Made by a program: the position numbers and the translations under genes. This document shows positions 9,017-19,842 of a DNA stretch of 64,000 bases, one piece after another (position 1 is the stretch's first letter; every line of letters begins with the position of its first letter). The DNA is from Nitrosopumilus sp. K4 (GTDB taxonomy: Archaea > Thermoproteota > Nitrososphaeria > Nitrososphaerales > Nitrosopumilaceae), in assembly GCF_018128925.1 (NCBI RefSeq), contig NZ_CP067007.1, forward strand, positions 248,001 through 312,000, read 5' to 3'. The notes beneath the pieces are model-generated. The model searched no databases. It saw nothing but the letters and a program-made list of their open reading frames with translations, and was not told the DNA's origin.

Positions 9017-9394
9017 CTAAAACAGATATGATTCATAACAAACCAGCTGTTCTACAAATACTATTTTTCCTTTAGTTATACTACGTAGCTTTCTTTTGAA
9101 AGAAAGATCAATTCTTGTTCTACGTTGTAACAACTGGATTGTTTTTCCTGTTAATGTTCTTCCTTTTCTATCTCTATCAAAAAGAATAATCAGTCTTTCA
9201 TACTTTGCAACAGAGTCTGCAAAATTTACCATTCCGCCAAACTTGTGAAATTCTAAAATTTTTCCAGAAAAACCCATTTTTCTCAGAGCTCTTACATCTC
9301 TTTTTCCTTCAACAACAACTACACTTTCATTCATAGTGTTTAACTGTGATACAAAATCCTTTATTTCTTGAATTTCTTGCTCGGTTACAAGCAC
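9017..9394 (-). CDS. Small stand-alone TOPRIM-domain protein
   Basis: A 125-residue TOPRIM fold. It has the conserved glutamate in VVVEGKRDVRALRKMG (about 26-41) and the DxD pair in LFDRDRKG. It resembles archaeal UPF0292 / RNase M5-like small TOPRIM proteins. They are thought to cut or bind nucleic acid, but no reaction is established. It converges on gdhA, ending one base after its stop, and is divergent from the amidotransferase at 9444. Confidence 0.8.
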   Translation of the reverse strand: MLVTEQEIQEIKDFVSQLNTMNESVVVVEGKRDVRALRKMGFSGKILEFHKFGGMVNFADSVAKYERLIILFDRDRKGRTLTGKTIQLLQRRTRIDLSFKRKLRSITKGKIVFVEQLVCYESYLF

Positions 9395-9443
9395 ATGATA
9401 TTTTTCACTTTAACATATTAAGCACTTTTGCTAAAAATTAACT

Positions 9444-10124
9444 GTGAGTGATGTCTTACTTGTTCAAAACACTCGAATTGAAGGTTCTGGATTTTTAGGC
9501 GAACTATTGCAACAAGACGGTTTTGAAATTCACTCCGTTCATGCAAAAACTGAAAAACTTCCTGATAGAAAATATTCTCTTGTTGTAATTTTAGGTGCAC
9601 CTGAAAGCGCAAATGATGATCTTCCTTATCTTTTAGAAGAACAGAATCTTATCAAAAAAAGCGTTGATGCTAACATTCCTGTTTTAGGCATATGTTTAGG
9701 CTCACAATTAATTGCAAAAACTTTTGGAGCTAAAGTTTACAGTGGTCTAAAAAAAGAGATTGGATTTTACAGCGATTTAATTCCTGATGATCCCAAATTA
9801 TTTTCAGGCTTTGAAAACCCTTTTACTGTTTTTCATTGGCATGGTGATACATTTGATTTACCTGAAGGTGCTACTAGGTTAGCACATTCAGAAATTTATC
9901 AAAATCAGGCATTTCAATACAAAAGTGCAGTTGGATTACAATTCCATATGGAAGTAAATGAGAATATGATAAATCTTTGGCTTGATAAAACCCAGGAAAA
10001 GTTGGAACAGATTCCTTACATTGACCCAGAAAAAATTAGATCGGATATTGATGAAAATATCTCACTTGTAAAAAACAATATGAAGAATTTTTACAAGAAT
10101 TTCAAATCATCATTTGATCTTTGA
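9444..10124 (+). CDS. Class I glutamine amidotransferase-like protein
   Basis: 226 residues with the nucleophile elbow GICLGSQ (Cys at about 79), HWHGDTF in the middle and a catalytic histidine in LQFHMEV near 172. This is the class I GATase triad layout, like the GMP synthase glutaminase domain. No synthase domain is attached, so it either works with a partner or acts as a stand-alone peptidase or amidohydrolase of that fold. Start is GTG at 9444. It precedes the 3-hydroxypropionyl-CoA synthetase gene, which has its own promoter. Confidence 0.82.
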   Translation: MSDVLLVQNTRIEGSGFLGELLQQDGFEIHSVHAKTEKLPDRKYSLVVILGAPESANDDLPYLLEEQNLIKKSVDANIPVLGICLGSQLIAKTFGAKVYSGLKKEIGFYSDLIPDDPKLFSGFENPFTVFHWHGDTFDLPEGATRLAHSEIYQNQAFQYKSAVGLQFHMEVNENMINLWLDKTQEKLEQIPYIDPEKIRSDIDENISLVKNNMKNFYKNFKSSFDL

Positions 10125-13082
<2,958 letters not shown>

Positions 13083-13140
13083 GCTATTCCTAATTTCCTT
13101 CTTATTTTCTTGAATTACTAGTATGTTGGGTGTGAAAAGC

Positions 13141-13150
13141 TTATTATAAT
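13141..13150 (+). promoter_or_regulatory. TATA box of the A-type carrier gene
   Basis: TTATTATAAT is centred 28 bases before the ATG at 13174. Confidence 0.5.
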
Positions 13151-13173
13151 TTGAAACGACTTTTTTTATCAAT

Positions 13174-13524
13174 ATGGCATCTGAACAAACACAAAAGATG
13201 ATCACTGTTACTCCCAAGGCAGCTGAAAAAATCAAAGAATTCATGAAAGAAGAAGCCGAAAAACCAGAATACCTTAGAGTATATGTTCAAGGCGGAGGTT
13301 GCTCTGGTCTGTCATACGGAATGGGCTTTGAAAAAGCACCAGAAGAAGATGACTTGGTAATGGAGGAAAATGGTGTCAAACTATTAGTTGACAGCTATAG
13401 TGTAGACCATCTACAAGGTGCAAACGTAGACTATATTGAAAGCCTTATGGGCTCTGGATTTAAAATCAACAATCCTAATGTTGTGAAATCTTGTTCATGT
13501 GGTCACTCATTTAGCACTGAATAA
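13174..13524 (+). CDS. A-type iron-sulfur cluster carrier (HesB/IscA/ErpA family)
   Basis: 116 residues with the three invariant cysteines: GGGCSGLSYG (about 45) and CSCG near the C-terminus (about 109-111). These bind and hand over [4Fe-4S] or [2Fe-2S] clusters. The N-terminal segment MITVTPKAAEKIKEFM is typical. No isc or suf operon is adjacent. The gene has its own TATA box. Confidence 0.93.
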   Translation: MASEQTQKMITVTPKAAEKIKEFMKEEAEKPEYLRVYVQGGGCSGLSYGMGFEKAPEEDDLVMEENGVKLLVDSYSVDHLQGANVDYIESLMGSGFKINNPNVVKSCSCGHSFSTE

Positions 13525-13653
13525 ACAACAATATTTTTTCATTTTTAGATGCTCTTCTAGTGTAAACTATGCTTTTCTGCTTGATATCTCATTTATTTCG
13601 ATTCTGCGATACCCTCATATATCGAAACTAGAGAGTCAAAATATGATAATTAA

Positions 13654-13660
13654 GGAGATG
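13654..13660 (+). promoter_or_regulatory. Shine-Dalgarno site of dnaG
   Basis: GGAGATG lies 8 bases before the ATG at 13669. It stands out because most genes here look leaderless. A possible TATA element (CATATAT, about 13615-13621) would give a leader of about 25 bases containing this site. Confidence 0.5.
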
Positions 13661-13668
13661 AATAATTT

Positions 13669-14811
13669 ATGCCTCAATCAGGAATTGTCAAATATCATGT
13701 TAAACTTTCCTTTGAAGTTGATGGGCTCGTTGAAAGAGCAGACATAATCGGAGCCATCTTTGGCCAAACAGAAGGACTGTTGGGCCCAGAGATGAATCTG
13801 AATGAACTGCAACGAGTATCAAAAGTAGGACGTATTGAAGTCAATTCAAAATCTACCGCAAATACAACTGCTGGAGATGCTCTGCTTCCGATGAGTACTG
13901 ATATTGATACTTGTGCATTAATTGCAGCCGGAATTGAGAGCATTGACAAAGTCGGTCCTTTTGACTGTTCATTCAAACTAGAATCAATTGATGATGTTAG
14001 AGCAGCAAAGAAGGATGATATTGTAAAACGTGCCAAAGAAATCAAGCAACGTTGGGCTACGAAAACTGTTAGTGAAGGAGAAAGCATGTTGAAAGATGTA
14101 CATGCTGGAGACTCTGGAAAACTCACAACTTATGGCCCATCCAAACTAACATGTAGTTCTGGAGTGTTTGATGCAAATTGGATTATTCTTGTTGAAGGAA
14201 GAGCTGATGTGATCAATCTTCTAAGATCAGGATACGATAATGCTCTTGCAATTGAAGGTGCAAAAATAGATGAATCAATTAAGGAATTATGTTCCTCAAA
14301 AGATACTATTGTTGCATTCACTGATGGTGACAGAGCAGGCGGATTTATCCTAAAAGAACTAAAATCAGTTGTGCCAATTGATTATGAACTTAGAGCTGAT
14401 ACAGGAATTGAAGTTGAAGAACTATCTCCTGAAAGAATTGATGAAATTCTTAGACCTATTGCTGATCAAATTAAATCTGGTGGCGAAGCTCCTGTTCTAA
14501 AAAGTGAAGACGATAAACCACTAGCTGATATGGCTGCAAAGGTTTTCCCAGATCTTAATGAAACACTTGAAGCAGTTGCATTAGATGCAGACCAAAAAGA
14601 GATTTTCAAAGTTCCAATCAGTGAAGTTGTTAGTAAACTATCAACACAGTCTGGAATAAAATATCTCTTCTTAGACGGAATTATTACACAGAGGCTCTTA
14701 GAGGGTGCCAAAAACGCTGGCATTGAATGTGTAATCGGTCACAGAGTTGCAAAATTAACAAACTCTGATGGAATGACTCTAAAAACATTCGGTGACCTAG
14801 GCGTAGCATAG
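13669..14811 (+). CDS. dnaG: Archaeal DnaG-like primase / exosome-associated TOPRIM protein
   Basis: 380 residues. The TOPRIM domain spans about 165-255 with the catalytic glutamate in WIILVEGRADVINLLRSGY and the DGDRAGG acidic motif. The N-terminal region starts GIVKYHVKLSFEVDGLVERADIIGAIFGQTEGLLG, diagnostic of archaeal DnaG. Archaeal DnaG is best known as an exosome subunit that helps degrade poly(A)-rich RNA, with weak primase activity reported in some species. The gene ends 9 bases before ribK. Confidence 0.93.
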   Translation: MPQSGIVKYHVKLSFEVDGLVERADIIGAIFGQTEGLLGPEMNLNELQRVSKVGRIEVNSKSTANTTAGDALLPMSTDIDTCALIAAGIESIDKVGPFDCSFKLESIDDVRAAKKDDIVKRAKEIKQRWATKTVSEGESMLKDVHAGDSGKLTTYGPSKLTCSSGVFDANWIILVEGRADVINLLRSGYDNALAIEGAKIDESIKELCSSKDTIVAFTDGDRAGGFILKELKSVVPIDYELRADTGIEVEELSPERIDEILRPIADQIKSGGEAPVLKSEDDKPLADMAAKVFPDLNETLEAVALDADQKEIFKVPISEVVSKLSTQSGIKYLFLDGIITQRLLEGAKNAGIECVIGHRVAKLTNSDGMTLKTFGDLGVA

Positions 14812-14820
14812 GATTTCTAG

Positions 14821-15504
14821 ATGACTGAACTAAAAATTCAGCACATCTTAACCCTCGCATATCTTTTATCTAAAGGAGCAAAACACAACTTTGTCACAAT
14901 CACCACGTCCTCTCTTGGCAAGAACATAGACAAGTCTCAACAAGCAGCATCCAAACATTTACTGGAATTAGAAAATAACCAATTCATTGAGAGAATAATT
15001 AGCGGCAGAAATATTTCAGTCAAAATCACTCCAAAGGGATTCTCTGAAATGGTAAAACTCTCAACAATCTTGCAAAAAAGCCTGAATTCCTCACCCTCTC
15101 ATGTAGAGCTCAAGGGGGTGCTGGTATCTGGGATGGGTGAAGGCGCATACTATATGTCGCTAAAAGGATACACAAAACAGTTCAAATCTAAAATTGGGTT
15201 TGTCCCATTTCCAGGAACTTTAAATGTTAGGTTGGACAAAAAAGTTCACCAAGAGGCAATCAAGCAATTTGAGACTCTTGATGGAATTAAGATTAAGAGT
15301 TTTTCAGATGGCAAAAGAACTTATGGTTGGGTAAAATGTTTTCCTGCCAAGCTAAACAACTCAATTGATTGCCAGCTAATTATTTTGGAAAGGACTCATC
15401 ATGATGATTCTATTGTGGAATTAATTTCAAAGATATGCATTAGAAAATCTGGAAAACTAAAAGATGGATCTAAAGTCACTATAAAAATCCCCATAACCCC
15501 TTAA
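14821..15504 (+). CDS. ribK: CTP-dependent riboflavin kinase with N-terminal winged helix (RbkR type)
   Basis: 227 residues. The N-terminal 85 residues are a winged helix (SLGKNIDKSQQAASKHLLELENNQF). The C-terminal domain is the archaeal riboflavin kinase: GMGEGAYYMSLKGY, the FPGTLNVRL motif (about 132-140) and HHDDSIVELIS. It phosphorylates riboflavin to FMN using CTP. Fusion of this kinase to a DNA-binding domain is the known RbkR regulator of riboflavin genes in archaea. RibL is 0.5 kb away, convergent. Confidence 0.92.
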   Translation: MTELKIQHILTLAYLLSKGAKHNFVTITTSSLGKNIDKSQQAASKHLLELENNQFIERIISGRNISVKITPKGFSEMVKLSTILQKSLNSSPSHVELKGVLVSGMGEGAYYMSLKGYTKQFKSKIGFVPFPGTLNVRLDKKVHQEAIKQFETLDGIKIKSFSDGKRTYGWVKCFPAKLNNSIDCQLIILERTHHDDSIVELISKICIRKSGKLKDGSKVTIKIPITP

Positions 15505-15542
15505 CAAAATATTGATTAACTTACAATTACTAGTATTACTAA

Positions 15543-15977
15543 TTGTTCAAACAAATCACTGTTGCGATAATTACGCCTACTCATGACAAAAAGTCTTTTG
15601 AATTAGGGCTACAATTGGCAAAGAAATTAGAATGTCCTTTGTCTATTATTGAATGCTTTTATCAAAAACCACCTATGTTTCATTTTTTTGAGACAAAAGC
15701 AGACAAGATAGCATTGCAAAAAAGAAAGGAGAAAATCAAGTCTGAATTGATAAAATGGGAAAAAATTGCTGAAAAAGAAAATATACCAATAAAAACAAAA
15801 TTTGCTTTAACTGACTCTATTGCCCATTGGGTAATTGATTATGTAAAAGAAAACAAAGTCGGTCTGTTAATTGTTGACTATCCAAAATTGTCCATGACTG
15901 AATCTACTCATTATGACGATATCATCAACACAATTCATCACAAAGCAAAATGCTATGTCCTAACCGCTAAACAATAA
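15543..15977 (+). CDS. Universal stress protein-like protein lacking the ATP motif
   Basis: 144 residues with the USP alpha/beta order: ITVAIITPTHDKKSFELGLQLAKKL at the start, then a LLIVDYP strand near 115. The usual ATP-binding G-x2-G-x9-G(S/T) is absent (the region reads PKLSMTESTHYDD), so it belongs to the non-ATP-binding USP type. Start is TTG at 15543. Role unknown. Confidence 0.72.
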   Translation: MFKQITVAIITPTHDKKSFELGLQLAKKLECPLSIIECFYQKPPMFHFFETKADKIALQKRKEKIKSELIKWEKIAEKENIPIKTKFALTDSIAHWVIDYVKENKVGLLIVDYPKLSMTESTHYDDIINTIHHKAKCYVLTAKQ

Positions 15978-15982
15978 TTTTT

Positions 15983-16603
15983 TTAAATTCCGTGAATCGA
16001 TTCACCATATTCTTTTTCAATCTTTGAACTTGAACTATCTGGAATGGGAGATTGAAGCCTTGCTACTTGTGCATCTAGGTTGATCCTTTTGCATCCTTCG
16101 GTGATGAATTTCTCTTGGTGGATTTGATCATATCCCAATGCGATAACTTGTGGCCTAACTAGATTGACTGTTTTGAAAATATCGTCTTCTTGACCAATCA
16201 AACAAAGATCTACCATTTTCAATGAATTTACTAACTCTTGACGTTGTTCCTGATTGTGAAGTGGTTTTCTTTTTTTCATTCTAATGGCTGTATTGTCTGT
16301 TGCAACAACTACTACCAAAACATCACCTAATGCACGTGCTGCATTTAGTGTGTAAATATGCCCTGGATGAATAATATCAAAAACCCCTCCTGCTAAAACA
16401 ACTTTGAGTGATTCTCGTCCCAGTTCAGTTAATGTAGTTCTGTCTTCATTTACAATCTGATTTTTTATGAGTTCATCAATTTTTGAATTGATGAATCCTT
16501 TTGTTAATTTGCTGTTTTCCTGAATGATCTCTGTACCTGATTTTGCAATTATTTGACCAATGTACATTGCCCTCAAAATTGCTTTCTCAGTTATGTCCAT
16601 CAT
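15983..16603 (-). CDS. ribL: FAD synthetase-type cytidylyltransferase (RibL-like) with N-terminal HTH
   Basis: 206 residues. The nucleotidyltransferase core (about 69-200) carries GGVFDIIHPGH, giving the HxGH motif, and SSSSKIEK in place of the ISSTKI motif. Archaeal RibL adenylylates FMN to FAD. Residues 1-66 look like a winged helix (ILRAMYIGQIIAKSG ... LTELGRESL), which is not part of the basic family. RibK at 14821 catalyses the previous step, so flavin synthesis genes sit together. Confidence 0.85.
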   Translation of the reverse strand: MMDITEKAILRAMYIGQIIAKSGTEIIQENSKLTKGFINSKIDELIKNQIVNEDRTTLTELGRESLKVVLAGGVFDIIHPGHIYTLNAARALGDVLVVVVATDNTAIRMKKRKPLHNQEQRQELVNSLKMVDLCLIGQEDDIFKTVNLVRPQVIALGYDQIHQEKFITEGCKRINLDAQVARLQSPIPDSSSSKIEKEYGESIHGI

Positions 16604-16642
16604 AGTTTCTTCTCAAACCCCTCTCTTTAATTCATCTATTAA

Positions 16643-17680
16643 CTACATCTTTGGATCCAGACCTTTTGCAAGTCTAAGTGCATCCACTAACCCATCAGCA
16701 TATCCTATGCTAAGAATTGCCACTTCTTCTTGACCATCTTCTAGAAATTTCTCTGCGTCTTGAATGTATAACTCAGCGTTTTCTAAAATTACTTGGTATT
16801 CTTTTTTGCCCCTGTAATGAGGCTCTATTTCTTCAAGTGCTTCTCTTACCATCGGTACATATTTTTCCATCATTTGTTTTGAAATCTTTTTTGTTTTCTC
16901 TGAATTATCTATGGGCTCATCTAGGCATTGACCTAAAATCTTTAATGCATCTGACTCTGTGAAATGTAGTTTGCCCGTGATGATGATTGTGTGTGGTGGT
17001 TTTCCAAAATCTTTTTTCTTTAAACTTGAGATTTTCCCAGAAATGATTGCCTGATCTTTGAATCCTATTCTTGATGCTACAATCACATAGCTTGACTCGC
17101 TAATGACTTTTCTTTTTTGCCCCTTTTCTGTATCTATTAATCCTGCTAATGCGTCTTTTGGATCCAAGAAAAAATCTTTATCTTGATTATATTCTAAAAG
17201 TAAAACAGTATGGTTACCTTCAATGATATTTTTGTATATCACGTAGTAGGGAGTTGTTAGCGATTTCATTTCACTCATGATGGTTGCTATTCTTCCAACT
17301 TTGTAAAAATGGAGACCGCATTCACCTATCATTGATGTTAGAGACGATGATGCATGGATAGAAAATGTTTTAATTTTTTCCTCAATAGCTCTTGTTCTTA
17401 ATTCAATATGAGTTGTTGCAATGTATGGATCTCCATAAGATAACAAGACAACTTTTTTCTTTTTTGCGTTTTGTAAAATTTCATTTCCGTCTTCAACAAG
17501 CCATCTCTTTGCAGGCTTGAATTCTCCTTTGGTCATTTTTTTGATTTTTATAAAATCTGATTTTGAAATTGGACTGGTAAATTGCTCAAGATATACAATG
17601 TCTGCTTTTGCTAAAACATCCATTGCTTCACTAGGAATGGATTTTGAACCCGAAATTCCTAGTCCTATAAACCAGAGCAT
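16643..17680 (-). CDS. dphB: Diphthine synthase fused to a DUF357 domain
   Basis: 345 residues. Residues 1 to about 260 are the SAM-dependent tetrapyrrole-methylase-fold enzyme that methylates the modified histidine of elongation factor 2 (MLWFIGLGISG, LLSYGDPYIATTH, FKDQAIISGKI). Known archaeal DphB enzymes are about 260 residues. The extra 80 residues (YVPMVREALEEIEPHYRGKKEYQ ... LSIGYADGLVDALRLAKG) match the small archaeal helical DUF357 family. LysK's TAA overlaps this ATG (TAATG), tying it to the lysine operon. Confidence 0.9.
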   Translation of the reverse strand: MLWFIGLGISGSKSIPSEAMDVLAKADIVYLEQFTSPISKSDFIKIKKMTKGEFKPAKRWLVEDGNEILQNAKKKKVVLLSYGDPYIATTHIELRTRAIEEKIKTFSIHASSSLTSMIGECGLHFYKVGRIATIMSEMKSLTTPYYVIYKNIIEGNHTVLLLEYNQDKDFFLDPKDALAGLIDTEKGQKRKVISESSYVIVASRIGFKDQAIISGKISSLKKKDFGKPPHTIIITGKLHFTESDALKILGQCLDEPIDNSEKTKKISKQMMEKYVPMVREALEEIEPHYRGKKEYQVILENAELYIQDAEKFLEDGQEEVAILSIGYADGLVDALRLAKGLDPKM

Positions 17681-18807
17681 TACTTCATCTTTCTATCATG
17701 GAGTCTTTTTAAATGCTGTAGAGTCTTTTTTAGAATTTCAATTCCTCTTAGATACTCATCAATTGAAACCTTTTCGTCGATTGTGTGTGCTTCATGAGGA
17801 TCCCCTGGACCATATGTGACCACTGGGATATCCCATTGATTCCCAATAACATTCATGTCCCCTGTACCTGTTTTTCTAATTAGGGTGGGTCGTGAATGCT
17901 CTACTTCCATTACTCCCAAAGTAAATGCTCTTACAAGTGGAGAATTATGTGGTGCCTCAAATGGTTCTGTTTCATCAAGAATTGAGTAAAAAGCTTCAAC
18001 TTTTCTTTCTTGGGCAATATCTTTGACAAGAGTTGCAATTTTTTGTTCCACTGATTTGCAATCCATGTCTACTGGAATTCTAATATCAAATGTGGTTTCA
18101 CAGTCTTTTGGTGTAACATTATGACTAGTACCGCCCTTGATTTCAGTCATTGTTGCAGTAAGCATCATTCCTTTGGATTTTTCTTCTTGTCCATGCTCTA
18201 GCTTTTCTTTGAGTTCTCTTACAAAGATCATTGATTCATGAATGGCATTTTTTGAGAGCCATGGCGCACTTGCATGAGAACTATCTTCAACACTGATCTT
18301 TAGATTTATGGCTAGTCTTCCTTTGTATGCTATGGTAACTTGCTTAATCCCACTTGGTTCTCCAAAAATCGCATAATCGATATCCATGTTCTCTTTAACT
18401 AAATTCTTAATTCCTGTTGCATTTCCCTCTTCATCAACAGCTCCTACAAATGTTACTGTGCCATTGTTGTTTTGAATTGCAGCTGCTGCAAAAAGCATTG
18501 CCATTAGTGGTGCTTTTGCATCTGATGCACCTCTCCCATAAAGGGCATCTCCTTCTTTTCTGACCTTGACTTTTCCTGGAACAACATCCATATGTCCACA
18601 CAATAAGATTTTTGGAGATCCTGAACCTTTCTTTGCAATAATGTTTCCAACCTCGTCTATGTGAATATCTTCAAATCCTAAATCATCACATTTGTCGGCA
18701 AGAAATTCTGCCATTGGCTTTTCGCTAAGAGATGGTGTGTAAAGTCTAAGTGCTTTCTCAAGCATCTTTACTGCAAATCTTGGTGTAACCGTAAATGTAG
18801 TGTCCAA
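17680..18807 (-). CDS. lysK: [LysW]-lysine/ornithine hydrolase
   Basis: A 375-residue M20 metallopeptidase. Zinc-ligand segments are GHMDVVPG (about 72-79), GRGASDAKAP (about 93-102) and VDEEGNATG (about 124-132), with a final His in HEAHTIDEKV. LysK releases lysine (or ornithine) from the LysW carrier in the last step. Start is TTG at 18807, three bases after the LysX stop. Confidence 0.9.
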   Translation of the reverse strand: MDTTFTVTPRFAVKMLEKALRLYTPSLSEKPMAEFLADKCDDLGFEDIHIDEVGNIIAKKGSGSPKILLCGHMDVVPGKVKVRKEGDALYGRGASDAKAPLMAMLFAAAAIQNNNGTVTFVGAVDEEGNATGIKNLVKENMDIDYAIFGEPSGIKQVTIAYKGRLAINLKISVEDSSHASAPWLSKNAIHESMIFVRELKEKLEHGQEEKSKGMMLTATMTEIKGGTSHNVTPKDCETTFDIRIPVDMDCKSVEQKIATLVKDIAQERKVEAFYSILDETEPFEAPHNSPLVRAFTLGVMEVEHSRPTLIRKTGTGDMNVIGNQWDIPVVTYGPGDPHEAHTIDEKVSIDEYLRGIEILKKTLQHLKRLHDRKMK

Positions 18808-18810
18808 TTC

Positions 18811-19656
18811 TTACTTTGATTTTATTGCGTAATCTAGCATTAGAGATGGAATGTCAACCCCACAGACTCTTACTGTGTTTTTGTATTCCGTTGTATTGTT
18901 AACTTCATGAACTACTAGTCCTTTATCATCACTTTCCATCAAATCTACACCTACTATATCTCCATAAACTGCATTTTTTGCCTTAATACACATTTCTTCC
19001 ATCTCTGGTGTTACTTTGCATTCTTCTGCAACGCCTCCCAATGCCATGTTTGTCTTCCAATTTCCATTACCTGATGTTCTATAGATTGCTGCAACAATTT
19101 TATCTCCCACCATAATTGCCCTGATATCTCTTGGTGGGCGTTTTACAAATTCTTCTAGATAATGAATTTGGTAAATGGGATACATGGTTTCTCTACTTTC
19201 GATAACCCCTTCTGCAGAATCTTTATCATTTAATTTTGAAATTAACCTTCCCCAACTTCCAACAGTTGGTTTGATTACTTTGGGAAATCCTTGTGTTTCA
19301 AGTGCTTGAAGAGCTGCATCTTTTGAAAATGCAACTGTTGCATCTGGTGTTGGTACTCCTGCTTTTTTCAAAAGCATATGGGTGAAAAGTTTGTTTCCTG
19401 CAAAAACTCCTGTATTGAGACAATTGATTACTTTGACACCTAATCCTTCAAGTGCAGCTGTAGAATGCAAGTTTCTGTAATAGCTTACGCATCTTTGAAT
19501 CACTACTCCGTAATCATCTGGCTTTTTTTCTAAATCTATAGCTAATTTCTTACAATCTACCATCTGAATGTTGATATTTTTTTTCTTTCCAGCTTCTAAG
19601 AGAGCTTTTTCTTCCCAACGGATGGTATCGTAAAGAATTGTAACGTCTGGGCTCAC
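18811..19656 (-). CDS. lysX: [LysW]-2-aminoadipate ligase LysX (RimK-like ATP-grasp)
   Basis: About 281 residues. ATP-grasp motifs are visible: KPTVGSWGRLISK (about 133-145), PPRDIRAIMVGD and VGVDLMES, with VHEVNNTTEYKNT near the C-terminus. LysX joins alpha-aminoadipate to the C-terminal residue of LysW by an ATP-dependent isopeptide bond. A TTG at 19665 is in frame, but GTG 19656 overlaps the LysW TGA (GTGA) and gives the family N-terminus, so I prefer it. The adjacent homocitrate synthase argues for lysine specificity. Confidence 0.88.
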   Translation of the reverse strand: MSPDVTILYDTIRWEEKALLEAGKKKNINIQMVDCKKLAIDLEKKPDDYGVVIQRCVSYYRNLHSTAALEGLGVKVINCLNTGVFAGNKLFTHMLLKKAGVPTPDATVAFSKDAALQALETQGFPKVIKPTVGSWGRLISKLNDKDSAEGVIESRETMYPIYQIHYLEEFVKRPPRDIRAIMVGDKIVAAIYRTSGNGNWKTNMALGGVAEECKVTPEMEEMCIKAKNAVYGDIVGVDLMESDDKGLVVHEVNNTTEYKNTVRVCGVDIPSLMLDYAIKSK

Positions 19657-19820
19657 TGTCCCCAATCCTCGCCAACCGTTTGGGCAGGCTTAAGATCGAA
19701 ACCGTCTGAACCTTTTGCTAATTCAAAACTTGCGCCACATTCCGGACATGTTACGATTTCCCCTTCCAATGCATCGCTTGGAATCGAGATATCTGCATCA
19801 CATTCTTCACATTTTGACAT
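19653..19820 (-). CDS. lysW: LysW amino-group carrier protein, copy 1 (C-terminal Gln)
   Basis: 55 residues with a zinc ribbon (C4-x2-C7, C25-x2-C28), an acidic surface and the tail GEDWG followed by Gln and TGA. Carrier LysW normally ends EDWGE, and the gamma-carboxyl of that last Glu is the attachment point. Here the last codon is CAG, so the paired LysX would need either a processed or a different acceptor. Copy 2 at 25445 ends in Glu. The gene lies 22 bases after lysS and overlaps lysX. Confidence 0.92.
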   Translation of the reverse strand: MSKCEECDADISIPSDALEGEIVTCPECGASFELAKGSDGFDLKPAQTVGEDWGQ

Positions 19821-19842
19821 ATTTTTTCCTCACATTCCTTCC

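Noticed and set aside
13499-13747. 82-residue frame between the A-type carrier and dnaG
   Set aside because: It overlaps both neighbours in another frame, contains the dnaG promoter and ribosome-binding site, and has no gene-like composition.
19657-19665. TTG 19665 as LysX start
   Set aside because: GTG 19656 overlaps the LysW stop as GTGA and gives the normal family N-terminus.
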